Of a stretch of DNA of 64,000 bases, positions 8,165 through 16,245 are shown piece by piece. The DNA comes from Rhizobium sophoriradicis (GTDB taxonomy: Bacteria > Pseudomonadota > Alphaproteobacteria > Rhizobiales > Rhizobiaceae): the NCBI RefSeq assembly GCF_003939025.1, contig NZ_RQIH01000003.1:186001-250000 (forward strand), written 5' to 3'. Positions within the stretch are counted from its first letter, which is position 1; each line of letters opens with the position of its first letter. The notes below the pieces were generated by a model that had not been told where the DNA came from, made no database searches, and was given only the letters and a program-made list of their open reading frames with translations. The position numbers and the translations under genes were made by a program.

Positions 8165-9623
8165 CTTTAACCTGTGTTTCGCGGGACGTCGAGCGGGCTA
8201 GCGCATCATTCCAAGTCGCCAGAAGGGCAGCTCGATCCACGGCTTGCGGCTCAATGGTTTGGGTGTTTCGCGGCAGCTCCGAGATGACATGCAGATCGCT
8301 CCATAAGCCGAGGGAGAGCCCCGCCAGATAAGCGGCGCCCAGGGCCGACGCTTCGGGCGCTTCGCATTGAATCACGGGATGTTCGATGAGATTCGAGACA
8401 CACTGCATCAGGAAGCGGTTCTGGCTCGGTCCGCCGTCCACATAGAGCGCGCCGAGCTCACCGCCGCTCTGCGCCCGCATGGCCGCAATCACATCATGCA
8501 CCTGGAAGGCGATGGAATCGGTTACCGACCGCGCCATTTGCGCACGTGATGTATTGAAGTTGATTTGGGAGAACAGAGCACGGGCGTCGGAATTCCAGTA
8601 AGGCGCACCGAGCCCCACGAACGCCGGCACAAAACCAGGCGCGCCCGGCGCAGCACTCGCCGCAAGTTCGACAAGGGCGGCTACATCCGCCAGGCCGAGA
8701 ATGTCAGCCATCCAGGGAAGGCTGGCGGCGCAAACGAGGATATTGCCCTCGAAAGCGAAAGCCGGCTTTCCCGCGATCCGCCATGCGACGGTAGTCGTGA
8801 TGCCGTTGCGCGGGGCTATGAATTGCGGCAACGTCGTCATGACCGAAGAGCCGGTTCCGAAGGTCACCTTGCCGTCGCCCGGCTTGAATGCGCCGTGACC
8901 GAACAGGGCAGCGTGGCTGTCTCCGATCGCGGCCTTTATCGGAGTGCCATCGGGCACTCCCGGCAATCCCTGCGTTCTGCCGAAATCGGCGGAACTGTCG
9001 AGCACCTCGGGCAGGAGCGCGATGTCGACGCCGAAGATCTCGCCAAGTTCCTCGCTCCATCTCTGTTCCCGGAGATCGAACAACTGGCTCCTGGCGGCAT
9101 TGGATGCATCGCAGACATGCCGGCGCCCGCCCGTCAGGCAGTGAACCAGCCAACTGTCGATCGTTCCCAGCCGCACCGATCGCCCAGCCGGAATACGGTC
9201 GAGCAGCCATCTGAATTTCGAACCCGGGAACATCGGATCCAATGGCAGGCCGGTCAGCGCCTGCACACGATCGAGGCGGCCTTCGGCAATTAGACGTTCG
9301 CAATCCTGCGCCGTTCGACGGCACTGCCAGCTGACCACCGGTCCGAGCGCCTCTCCCGTTTCGGCGTCCCAGGCGGTAACGGACTCGCGCTGGTTGGAAA
9401 TGGCGACCGCCTCGATGCTCGCAGCCGGGCTGGCCTTCAGGCAGGCGTCGATCGCTTCGCAGACCGATGCGTAGAGCCGGCGCGGGTCTTGTTCGACCCA
9501 GCCCTCCTTCGGATAGGAGATGCCGACAGGAGACGAACCTCTGCCGATGATGTCTCCCTTTTCGGAAACGAGAACTGCTTTTGAATTGGTCGTGCCCTGG
9601 TCGATTGCCAGAATTGCCCGCAT
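8157..9623 (-). CDS. FGGY-family carbohydrate kinase, glycerol-kinase-like
   Basis: The 488-residue product has the FGGY plan: N-terminal ILAIDQGTTNSKAVLV phosphate loop, ISNQRESVTAWD, TIDSWLVHCLTGG, the second-domain AIGDSHAALFGHG, VTFGTGSSVM, and ALYVDGGPSQNRFLMQ adenosine motif. Family members phosphorylate ketoses, polyols or glycerol. The DQGTT start and SWQCRRT resemble glycerol kinases rather than xylulokinases, suggesting a short substrate. The ATG at 9623 is chosen for its GGGAGGATAGA ribosome site. It lies between the split transketolase and the SorC gene on one strand, so its likely role is making the phosphoketose used by the transketolase. Confidence 0.9.
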   Translation of the reverse strand: MRAILAIDQGTTNSKAVLVSEKGDIIGRGSSPVGISYPKEGWVEQDPRRLYASVCEAIDACLKASPAASIEAVAISNQRESVTAWDAETGEALGPVVSWQCRRTAQDCERLIAEGRLDRVQALTGLPLDPMFPGSKFRWLLDRIPAGRSVRLGTIDSWLVHCLTGGRRHVCDASNAARSQLFDLREQRWSEELGEIFGVDIALLPEVLDSSADFGRTQGLPGVPDGTPIKAAIGDSHAALFGHGAFKPGDGKVTFGTGSSVMTTLPQFIAPRNGITTTVAWRIAGKPAFAFEGNILVCAASLPWMADILGLADVAALVELAASAAPGAPGFVPAFVGLGAPYWNSDARALFSQINFNTSRAQMARSVTDSIAFQVHDVIAAMRAQSGGELGALYVDGGPSQNRFLMQCVSNLIEHPVIQCEAPEASALGAAYLAGLSLGLWSDLHVISELPRNTQTIEPQAVDRAALLATWNDALARSTSRETQVKGE

Positions 9624-9688
9624 TCTATCCTCCCGGATCAGGTGGCGGCCGGGCGACAAAAACCTCCGGCCGGTCACGCCATCCCAGT

Positions 9689-10645
9689 TTACTTACGCTT
9701 GATCAGCGACTGTGCGGCGTCGGCGATAGCCGACGGCGCCATCCCGTATTCGTCGAGCAGGAACTCTGCCGAACCGGTGGGGGCATAGACGCCGGGAACG
9801 CCGAGACGCTTCATCGGGACCGGAGCATTGTCAACCACCACTTCGGCGACCGCGGAACCGAGCCCGCCAAAGATCGAATGCTCTTCGGCCGTGACGATCG
9901 CTCCGGTCTCCTTCGCCGCGGCGATGATGGCCTCCTCGTCGATCGGACGAACCGTGGCGAGGTTGAGCACCCTGGCCTCGATGCCGCGGCCGGCGAGAAT
10001 CTCGGCCGCCTTTACAATGCGATGGGTCAAGGTGCCGTTGGCAATCAGCGTGACGTCGGAGCCCTGGCGAAGGAGATTCGCCTTGCCGAGTTCGAACCTG
10101 TGCCCCTCCGGAAGAAGGTCGGGCACTCCGACCCGTGACAGACGCAGGAAACACGGCCCGCTATAGGTCGCCGCCCACGCAACGGCGGCAGCGGTTTCGA
10201 TGCGGTCGCAGGGCGCGATGACGGGAAGATTGGGCAGGACGCGCGTCCAGGCGAAGTCTTCGATCGAATGATGCGTCGGACCGAGTTCGCCATAGGCCAT
10301 TCCGGACGAAATGCCCACCAGCTTGACGTTGGCATTCGAGTAGGAAATGTCGGCCTTGATCTGCTCCAGCGACCGCCCCGTGAGAAACGGCGCCGCGCCG
10401 CACACGAAGGGCAGCCGTCCGCCATTGGCGAGGCCTGCTCCGACGCCGACCATGTTCTGCTCGGCGATGCCGACGTTGACGAGGCGTTCCGGAAACTTCG
10501 ACTTGAAGCCGCCGAGCTTGGAGGAACCGACGGAGTCGTTGCAGACGGCAACGATCGTTTCGTTTTCGGCTGCCAGCCGCTCGAGCGTAGAGGCGAATGC
10601 GTCGCGGCAGTCGTGGAGCTTGGGTGGGTTTACTGGCGCGTTCAT
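9689..10645 (-). CDS. transketolase C-terminal subunit (pyrimidine-binding plus C-terminal domain)
   Basis: The 318-residue protein is the second half of a transketolase made as a separate chain. It has VGIAEQNMVGVGAGLA with the conserved Glu that activates thiamine diphosphate, then GPTHHSIEDFAW and PNLPVIAPCD, and a C-terminal domain with TAEEHSIFGGLGSAV. Together with the upstream subunit it should transfer a ketol unit between sugar phosphates. Its ATG overlaps the stop of the upstream subunit by one base, so the two are translationally coupled. Split transketolases in sugar operons include the published apulose-4-phosphate transketolase AptA/AptB; whether this is the same activity is inference. 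Confidence 0.93.
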   Translation of the reverse strand: MNAPVNPPKLHDCRDAFASTLERLAAENETIVAVCNDSVGSSKLGGFKSKFPERLVNVGIAEQNMVGVGAGLANGGRLPFVCGAAPFLTGRSLEQIKADISYSNANVKLVGISSGMAYGELGPTHHSIEDFAWTRVLPNLPVIAPCDRIETAAAVAWAATYSGPCFLRLSRVGVPDLLPEGHRFELGKANLLRQGSDVTLIANGTLTHRIVKAAEILAGRGIEARVLNLATVRPIDEEAIIAAAKETGAIVTAEEHSIFGGLGSAVAEVVVDNAPVPMKRLGVPGVYAPTGSAEFLLDEYGMAPSAIADAAQSLIKRK

Positions 10646-11454
10646 TACAGTGCCTCCGACAATTCTGCCAATGCGATTTCGTATTGTTCCTTGCTCGGCA
10701 CCTTATGATGCCACTCGACCCGGTCCTGCATGAAGGATATTCCATGGCCCTTGTTGGTATGGGCGACGATGCAATGCGGTCTCGACCCCCGGTGTTCGAG
10801 GCCCGGAACGATCTCGCGCATATTGTTGCCGTCGATCTCGGTGACTTCCCAATCGAAGGCTTCGAGCTTCGGACGAAGTGGAGCGAGATCGTTGGTTTCG
10901 GCAAGTGCTGCGCCCTGCTGGAACCTGTTGTGATCGATGACCAGCGTCAAGTTGTCGAGCTTGAACTGGGCTGCCGCCATGATCGCTTCCCAGTTGGAAC
11001 CCTCCTGCATCTCACCGTCGCCGGTGACGACATAGGTGTGATATCCAGCGCCCGAGAGTTTAGCGGCTTTCGCCATTCCGACTGCAACCGGAAGACCGTG
11101 GCCGAGCGGCCCTGTATTCGTTTCGACGCCGGGAACCTTGTTGCAGTTCGGATGCCCGTTCAGCCTCGAATGCGGCTGCAGGAAGGTGGAAATCTCCCCC
11201 TCCGGGATGAAGCCGCGTTTTGCGAGCGTCACATAGAGAGCGCAAGCCGTATGTCCCTTTGAAAGAACGAACCTGTCGCGGTCGGGATGTCTCGGCTGAT
11301 CCGGCCAGACATTCAGCACACGAAAATAGAGCGCCGTCAAAATGTCGATGACCGACATCTCCCCGCCGATATGGCCGGCGCCCGCTTCAAAGACCGCCTG
11401 GAGATCGCGCAATCGGATCTCGCGGGCGATGCGCTCAAGTTCTGTCGTATCCAT
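10645..11454 (-). CDS. transketolase N-terminal subunit (thiamine diphosphate pyrophosphate-binding domain)
   Basis: This 269-residue chain is the first half of a split transketolase. It shows AGHIGGEMSVIDILTALYF, DRDRFVLSKGHTACALYV, TGPLGHGLPVAVGMA, and the ThDP-Mg motif GDGEMQEGSNWEA. The ATG at 11454 is preferred because GAAGAGGAAC precedes it; an in-frame ATG at 11472 would add six residues and run into the palindromic control site. It is the first gene of the minus-strand operon, divergent from the sugar ABC importer. Confidence 0.93.
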   Translation of the reverse strand: MDTTELERIAREIRLRDLQAVFEAGAGHIGGEMSVIDILTALYFRVLNVWPDQPRHPDRDRFVLSKGHTACALYVTLAKRGFIPEGEISTFLQPHSRLNGHPNCNKVPGVETNTGPLGHGLPVAVGMAKAAKLSGAGYHTYVVTGDGEMQEGSNWEAIMAAAQFKLDNLTLVIDHNRFQQGAALAETNDLAPLRPKLEAFDWEVTEIDGNNMREIVPGLEHRGSRPHCIVAHTNKGHGISFMQDRVEWHHKVPSKEQYEIALAELSEAL

Positions 11455-11466
11455 GGGTTCCTCTTC

Positions 11467-11500
11467 ATGCATAAATATTCACTATTCAATATTTTTGCAT
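11467..11500. promoter_or_regulatory. candidate SorC operator in the divergent control region
   Basis: ATGCATAAATATT (11467-11479) pairs with AATATTTTTGCAT (11488-11500) around an 8-base spacer with a single mismatch. The site begins 13 bases upstream of the transketolase start. The spacer-side sequence read on the minus strand contains two TGAATA units, resembling the other candidate sites. A single half-site, TGCACAAATAT, recurs at 11626-11636 before the importer genes. Confidence 0.6.
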
Positions 11501-11563
11501 AACGCGCCGATTAGTCAAGCCTCTAAGCGAGAAGCTGGCAGCGCCATGCCGGAACAAATCCTA

Positions 11564-11592
11564 TTGACAGGGGAAAAGCAAGTTGTTAATGA
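11564..11592 (+). promoter_or_regulatory. candidate sigma-70 promoter of the sugar importer operon
   Basis: TTGACA at 11564-11569 is followed after 17 bases by TAATGA at 11587-11592. Spacing is ideal and the -35 is perfect; the -10 is weak. The palindrome at 11609-11620 lies at about the expected start of transcription, a good place for a repressor. Confidence 0.45.
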
Positions 11593-11608
11593 ATTTTCCA
11601 GCAACACT

Positions 11609-11636
11609 GAATAATTATTCTAGCTTGCACAAATAT
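11609..11636. promoter_or_regulatory. candidate SorC operator (GAATAATTATTC) plus half-site
   Basis: GAATAATTATTC at 11609-11620 is a perfect 12-base palindrome sharing the GAAT-N4-ATTC core with the site before the SorC gene. TGCACAAATAT follows at 11626-11636, a 10 of 11 match to the half-site at 11468. Both are between the predicted promoter and the permease gene. Confidence 0.5.
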
Positions 11637-11666
11637 CGGATACAAGCCTAAGCATAGGGAGGAGCA

Positions 11667-12647
11667 ATGGTGGCGCTCGATATCAATGAACAAAGGCTTT
11701 CGTCCGGCGCTTGGCTCGGCAAGCTCAAGGGAGCAACCGGTCCGCTCGTGGGATTGCTCGCGCTGTGCATCTTTCTGAGCTTCAGCACAGACACGTTTCT
11801 TTCGGTTCGAAACGGCCTCAATATCCTCGACCAGATCACCGTCCTCGGCATCATGGCGGTCGGAATGACGTTCGTCATCCTGATCGGCGGCATCGATCTC
11901 TCCGTCGGCTCCGCCCTCGCCCTGGCGATGATGGTCATGGGCTGGACCGCCAATGTCGCCGGCCTGCCGCTGCCCGTCGGCATCGCCTTCGCGCTGATCG
12001 CATCGGCGGCATCAGGCCTCATCGTCGGGCTTCTGGTGACGCAGTTCAGGGTTCCAGCCTTCATCGCTACGCTTGCGATGATGTCGGCGGCGCGCGGCGT
12101 TGCGAACATGATCACCGACGGCCAGCAGATCGTCGGCTTCCCCGACTGGTTCATGATGCTGGCGATCGATCGTCATTTCGGCGTCATGACTGCCACGGTC
12201 TTCCTCATGCTCGCGGTCGTTCTTGCGGCATGGCTCTTCCTGCACTTCCGGTCCGAAGGCCGCATGCTCTATGCGGTGGGCGGTAACCCCGAAGTCGCCC
12301 GTCTCGCCGGCATCAACGTCCCGCTGGTGACGATATCAGTCTATGTCGTGAGCGCCGTCCTCGCGGGACTTGCAGGCATCGTGCTCGCTGCCCGGCTGGA
12401 TTCCGTCCAGCCGTCCAGCGGTCTCGGTTATGAACTGGACACGATCGCCGCGGTCGTCATCGGCGGAACGTCGCTCTCCGGCGGCGCCGGCGGCATCGGC
12501 GGAACGCTGATCGGCGTCCTGATCATCGGTGTGCTTCGCAACGGTCTCAACCTTCTCAACGTCTCGCCCTTCCTGCAGCAGGTGATCATCGGCATCGTCA
12601 TCGTGCTCGCGGTCGGTGCAGAGACCATTCGTCGGCGTCGCGCCTGA
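11667..12647 (+). CDS. ribose-type (CUT2) sugar ABC transporter permease
   Basis: The 326-residue polytopic protein matches RbsC-like permeases (BPD_transp_2): ILDQITVLGIMAVGMTFVIL, GGIDLSVGSALALAMM, and the EAA-like stretch YAVGGNPEVARLAGI, then AVVIGGTSLSGGAGGIGGTLIG. It forms the channel of the importer with the binding protein and dual ATPase downstream. The ATG follows GGGAGGAGCA. The gene order permease, binding protein, ATPase is less usual than the common rbs order. Confidence 0.93.
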   Translation: MVALDINEQRLSSGAWLGKLKGATGPLVGLLALCIFLSFSTDTFLSVRNGLNILDQITVLGIMAVGMTFVILIGGIDLSVGSALALAMMVMGWTANVAGLPLPVGIAFALIASAASGLIVGLLVTQFRVPAFIATLAMMSAARGVANMITDGQQIVGFPDWFMMLAIDRHFGVMTATVFLMLAVVLAAWLFLHFRSEGRMLYAVGGNPEVARLAGINVPLVTISVYVVSAVLAGLAGIVLAARLDSVQPSSGLGYELDTIAAVVIGGTSLSGGAGGIGGTLIGVLIIGVLRNGLNLLNVSPFLQQVIIGIVIVLAVGAETIRRRRA

Positions 12648-12654
12648 CGCGCAT

Positions 12655-12675
12655 CGTCCGCCACGTTGGCGGACG
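12655..12675 (+). other. intercistronic hairpin 1 (perfect 9-bp stem)
   Basis: CGTCCGCCA and TGGCGGACG pair around the 3-base loop CGT just after the permease stop. There is no U-tract, so it is more likely an mRNA-stabilising or processing hairpin than a terminator. Such a structure could raise binding-protein expression relative to the permease. Confidence 0.6.
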
Positions 12676-12682
12676 CGGAATT

Positions 12683-12705
12683 CCGCCCCGAAAATTTTGG
12701 GGCGG
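12683..12705 (+). other. intercistronic hairpin 2 before binding-protein gene
   Basis: CCGCCCC and GGGGCGG flank GAAAATTTT, where the AAAA and TTTT can extend the stem with one bulged G. It lies 8 bases after hairpin 1 and 60 bases before the binding-protein start. Confidence 0.6.
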
Positions 12706-12765
12706 ATCAATACCCCGAGGGGGAGGACATACCCGAGGGTTCCATCAAACAACGGAGGAAATACA

Positions 12766-13695
12766 ATGAAAATAGCGCGCACCATGTTCGCGTCCGCTGC
12801 ACTACTCGGTCTCATGCTCGGTCCTGTGCACGCGGCGGAACTGAAGAAGCTCGGCCTGGCCGTTGCCAACCTTCAGGCAAACTTCTTCAACCAGATCAAG
12901 CAATCGGTCGAGGCCGAAGCCAAGAAGCGCGGCATCGAAGTCATCACGGTCGACGCCAAGGGCGACGGACCGACGCAGGTCAACCAGATCCAGGATCTTC
13001 TGACCCAGAAAATCGACGCGCTGATCTACATTCCGGCAGGTGCGGCAGCGGCGACCGTTCCGGTCAAGCTTGCAAAGAACGCCGGCATTCCTGTTGTCAA
13101 CGTCGACCGCAACGCCGAGGGCGCGCCGGGCGATACTTTCCTTGCAACGGATTCCGTCGCATCGGCCAAGGCAGTGTGCGACTACATTCTGAAGGAAGCC
13201 GGCGGCAAGGGGAAGATGGTCATCATCCATGGCCAGAAGGGCACCACCCCGGAAGTCGATCGCTCGAAGGGCTGCGGTGAATCGCTCAAGGCCTATCCGG
13301 ATGTGAAGGTTGTCGCCGAGCAATATTCGAACATCTGGAGCCAGGACGAAGGCTTCCAGATCATGCAGAATATGCTGCAGGCAAATCCCGACGTCTCGAT
13401 CGTCTTCGCCCAGGCCGATGGTCTCGCGCTTGGCGCCGCTCAGGCGATCAAGGTCGCAAATCCCTCGCAGAAGATCGTGGTCGGCGGCTTCGACGGCGAT
13501 ACCGCGGCTCTCGAAGCCCTCAGCAAGGGCGTCTTCAACGTGACGGCGACGCAGCAGACGCAGAAAATGGGCCGCGATGCAGTCGAAAACGCCGCCAAGC
13601 TTGTCGCCGGTGAAAAGGTACCGCCGGTACAGCTGTTGGATGCCACGCTGACAACCAAGGAAAACGTCGCAGGCTTCATCGCCAACCATCCATAA
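12766..13695 (+). CDS. ribose-type sugar ABC transporter periplasmic binding protein
   Basis: The 309-residue product has a signal peptide (MKIARTMFASAALLGLM, cleavage near VHAAE) and a Peripla_BP_4 core: LGLAVANLQANFFNQIKQSV, the ligand-face VVNVDRNAEG, IHGQKGTTPEVDRSKG, and VFAQADGLALGAAQA. It captures the unknown sugar or polyol in the periplasm. The ATG at 12766 is fixed by the AACGGAGGAAAT ribosome site and the signal peptide. The two hairpins upstream may allow more of this protein than of the membrane parts. Its ligand would identify the pathway substrate. Confidence 0.94.
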   Translation: MKIARTMFASAALLGLMLGPVHAAELKKLGLAVANLQANFFNQIKQSVEAEAKKRGIEVITVDAKGDGPTQVNQIQDLLTQKIDALIYIPAGAAAATVPVKLAKNAGIPVVNVDRNAEGAPGDTFLATDSVASAKAVCDYILKEAGGKGKMVIIHGQKGTTPEVDRSKGCGESLKAYPDVKVVAEQYSNIWSQDEGFQIMQNMLQANPDVSIVFAQADGLALGAAQAIKVANPSQKIVVGGFDGDTAALEALSKGVFNVTATQQTQKMGRDAVENAAKLVAGEKVPPVQLLDATLTTKENVAGFIANHP

Positions 13696-13723
13696 TGAAA
13701 ACGAGGTCTTGAGGAGGTGTGCC

Positions 13724-15202
13724 GTGACTGATCCCGTTCTTTCCCTGAGGGGCATATCCAAGTGGTATGGGCCGCTCCAGGTGCTGAAGAATGTCAGCCT
13801 GGACGTCTACCCCGGTGAAGTGGTGGCACTTCTCGGCGAAAACGGAGCGGGCAAGTCGACGCTGTCAGGCATCATTGCCGGCTCACGCACACCCTCCGAG
13901 GGATCGATGACGTGGCTGGGGCAGCCTTATGCCCCGGCCACCCCACGCGAAGCGATCGACAAGGGCGTTGTCCTGATCCATCAGGAACTGCAGCTTCTGC
14001 CGCAGCTGTCGATCGCCGAAAACGTCTTCATCGGACGCTGGCCGATGAAGAACGGCGTCGTCGATCGAGCTCAGATGGTCCGCCGGGCCCAGGACCAGCT
14101 CGCTCGCTTGAACCTTCATATACCTGCCACACGGATGGTCGCCGGCCTTTCCACGGCAAATCAACAGCTCATCGAGATCGCCAAGGCGCTCGCTCTCAAT
14201 GCCAAGCTCCTGATCCTCGATGAACCGACAGCCGCCCTTGGCGGCGCCGAGACGGAAGCTCTGTTCGAACAGGTTCGCAAGCTTCGCTCGGAAGGTGTCG
14301 GCATCGTCTACATCTCGCACCGCATGGAAGAGATCAAGCAGATCACCGACCGGATCGTCGTTCTTCGCGACGGGGAGCGGGTGCAGGAATTCTCAGACAG
14401 TGCCACCCCGGTGCGAACGATCGTCGAGAGCATGGTCGGACGCCCGCTTGATCGCCTGTTCCCTGCCCTGCCGGTTCCAACCGACCGCCCGGTCCTTGAG
14501 GTGTCCGGGCTGAGCTCGCCTGAGAACTCTTTCCGTGACGTTACCTTCGAGGTTCGGGCAGGCGAAATTCTCGGCATCGCCGGACTGGTCGGCGCCGGCC
14601 GCACCGAACTGGTGCGGGCGATTTCGGGAGCAGACCCGATCAGTGCGGGTTCGATCAAGCTGGAAGGCGAGGAACTCAGGCTGCGGGACCCGGCCGACGC
14701 GATCGCCAAAGGCATCGTGATGGTTCCGGAAGACCGCAAGGAGCAGGGCCTGATCGTCGGGCACCGGATCAGCGAGAACATTGTCTACGCCAACCTCGAC
14801 AAATTGGGCGGTGGCTGGATTACGCCGCGCATCAAGCGCTCGTTTGCGGAAAAGGCTGTTGCGAAGTTCGGCGTCAAGGGCCGCGCCGAGCAATTCGCCT
14901 CTGACCTTTCCGGCGGCAACCAGCAGAAGGTGGTGATCGCGAAGTGGCTGTTGCGTGATCCCAAGGTCGTCGTGCTCGACGAACCGACGCGAGGCATCGA
15001 CGTCGGCGCCCGCGCGGGCATCTACGACATCATCGTCAATCTTGCCAAACAGGGTGTGGCCGTCATCGTCGTAAGCTCGGACCTCGAGGAAGTTCTCGGA
15101 ATTTCCAATCGCATTCTCGTGCTTGCCCAGGGCAAGCAGGCAGGCATCCTCGATCGTGACCAGGCAAATGACGTCTCAGTCATGGAATTAGCGACCATCT
15201 AA
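13724..15202 (+). CDS. ribose-type sugar ABC transporter dual ATP-binding protein
   Basis: The 492-residue protein has two ABC domains. The first has GENGAGKST, LSTANQQLIEIA and LLILDEPTAAL. The second has the degenerate Walker A GLVGAGRTE, signature LSGGNQQKV and VVLDEPTRGIDVGAR. This is the RbsA/MglA layout, where only the first site is expected to be fully active. The GTG at 13724 is chosen because GAGGAGG lies 7 bases upstream. It lies 28 bases after the binding-protein gene. Confidence 0.94.
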   Translation: MTDPVLSLRGISKWYGPLQVLKNVSLDVYPGEVVALLGENGAGKSTLSGIIAGSRTPSEGSMTWLGQPYAPATPREAIDKGVVLIHQELQLLPQLSIAENVFIGRWPMKNGVVDRAQMVRRAQDQLARLNLHIPATRMVAGLSTANQQLIEIAKALALNAKLLILDEPTAALGGAETEALFEQVRKLRSEGVGIVYISHRMEEIKQITDRIVVLRDGERVQEFSDSATPVRTIVESMVGRPLDRLFPALPVPTDRPVLEVSGLSSPENSFRDVTFEVRAGEILGIAGLVGAGRTELVRAISGADPISAGSIKLEGEELRLRDPADAIAKGIVMVPEDRKEQGLIVGHRISENIVYANLDKLGGGWITPRIKRSFAEKAVAKFGVKGRAEQFASDLSGGNQQKVVIAKWLLRDPKVVVLDEPTRGIDVGARAGIYDIIVNLAKQGVAVIVVSSDLEEVLGISNRILVLAQGKQAGILDRDQANDVSVMELATI

Positions 15203-15224
15203 ACAGACAGAGAAAGGAAGAGCG

Positions 15225-16013
15225 GTGTCCGACATCACTCTGAACGCCCCGAAACTTTTCGATCTTTGCGGCCAGGTTGCCATCGTCACCGGTGCCGGCA
15301 GCGGCATCGGGCAGCGCATTGCCATTGGACTTGCGCAATGCGGCGCTGATGTGGCGCTGCTCGACCGTCGAACCGACGACGGACTGGCCAAGACTGCTGA
15401 ACATATTCGCGCCGCCGGTCGCCGTTCGATCGAGATCGCGGCCGATGTCATAAACAAATCCTCGCTTGCCGATGCCGTCGCACGAACCGAGGCGGATCTC
15501 GGCTCCCTGACGCTGGCCGTCAACGCTGCAGGCATCGCCAATGCGAACGCGGCGGAAGATATGGAGGAGGATCAATACCAGACGTTGATGGATATCAACC
15601 TGAAGGGCATATTCCTTTCCTGCCAGGCCGAGGCCCGCGCCATGCTGAAGAATGGGCGCGGCTCCATCGTCAACATCGCCTCCATGTCGGGCGTCATCGT
15701 CAACCGGGGCCTCAGCCAAGCGCATTACAACGCCTCCAAGGCCGGTGTCATCCATATGTCGAAGTCGATGGCGATGGAATGGGTCGACCGCGGCATTCGC
15801 GTCAACACCATCTCGCCGGGATATACGGCAACGCCGATGAATACCCGTCCGGAGATGGTTCATCAGACCAAGCTCTTCGAAGAGCAGACACCGATGCAGC
15901 GCATGGCTGATGTCGACGAGATGGTCGGTCCGGCCGTGTTCCTGCTGTCGAACGCAGCAAGTTTCGTGACGGGCGTCGATCTTCTCGTCGATGGCGGTTT
16001 CTGCTGCTGGTGA
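15225..16013 (+). CDS. SDR-family dehydrogenase (probable polyol/sugar dehydrogenase, first of two)
   Basis: The 262-residue classical SDR has the cofactor motif TGAGSGIG (about residues 22-29), NAAG, active-site Ser in NIASMSG, YNASK Tyr-Lys pair, and the C-terminal VDGGFCCW. An Asp after the second strand (LLDRR) suggests NAD rather than NADP. Relatives oxidise arabinitol, xylitol, threitol and similar polyols. It begins with GTG after AAAGGAAG, 22 bases after the ABC ATPase gene, so it belongs to the plus-strand operon. The likely job is oxidation of the imported polyol to a ketose for the FGGY kinase. Confidence 0.9.
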   Translation: MSDITLNAPKLFDLCGQVAIVTGAGSGIGQRIAIGLAQCGADVALLDRRTDDGLAKTAEHIRAAGRRSIEIAADVINKSSLADAVARTEADLGSLTLAVNAAGIANANAAEDMEEDQYQTLMDINLKGIFLSCQAEARAMLKNGRGSIVNIASMSGVIVNRGLSQAHYNASKAGVIHMSKSMAMEWVDRGIRVNTISPGYTATPMNTRPEMVHQTKLFEEQTPMQRMADVDEMVGPAVFLLSNAASFVTGVDLLVDGGFCCW

Positions 16014-16245
16014 TGCGGATGTGAAAGCTTGCTGCCGGCAACCGGCACCTGAAACGATCTCGCTTCCTCCTTGGCTGAGATCGAGGCGCTGAAGGGACCA
16101 ACGGGCAAGACGGCGCGATATCGTCGTCCGCCCGCCCTTCCCGCCGATAAAGGAGCTGAGGCTACGGCGCCGCCATTGGCGCTCAAGACCGCGCGCATCC
16201 GTTGAACGGATTGCCGTCGCCGAGGGATATTTGAAAGGAAAGAGG

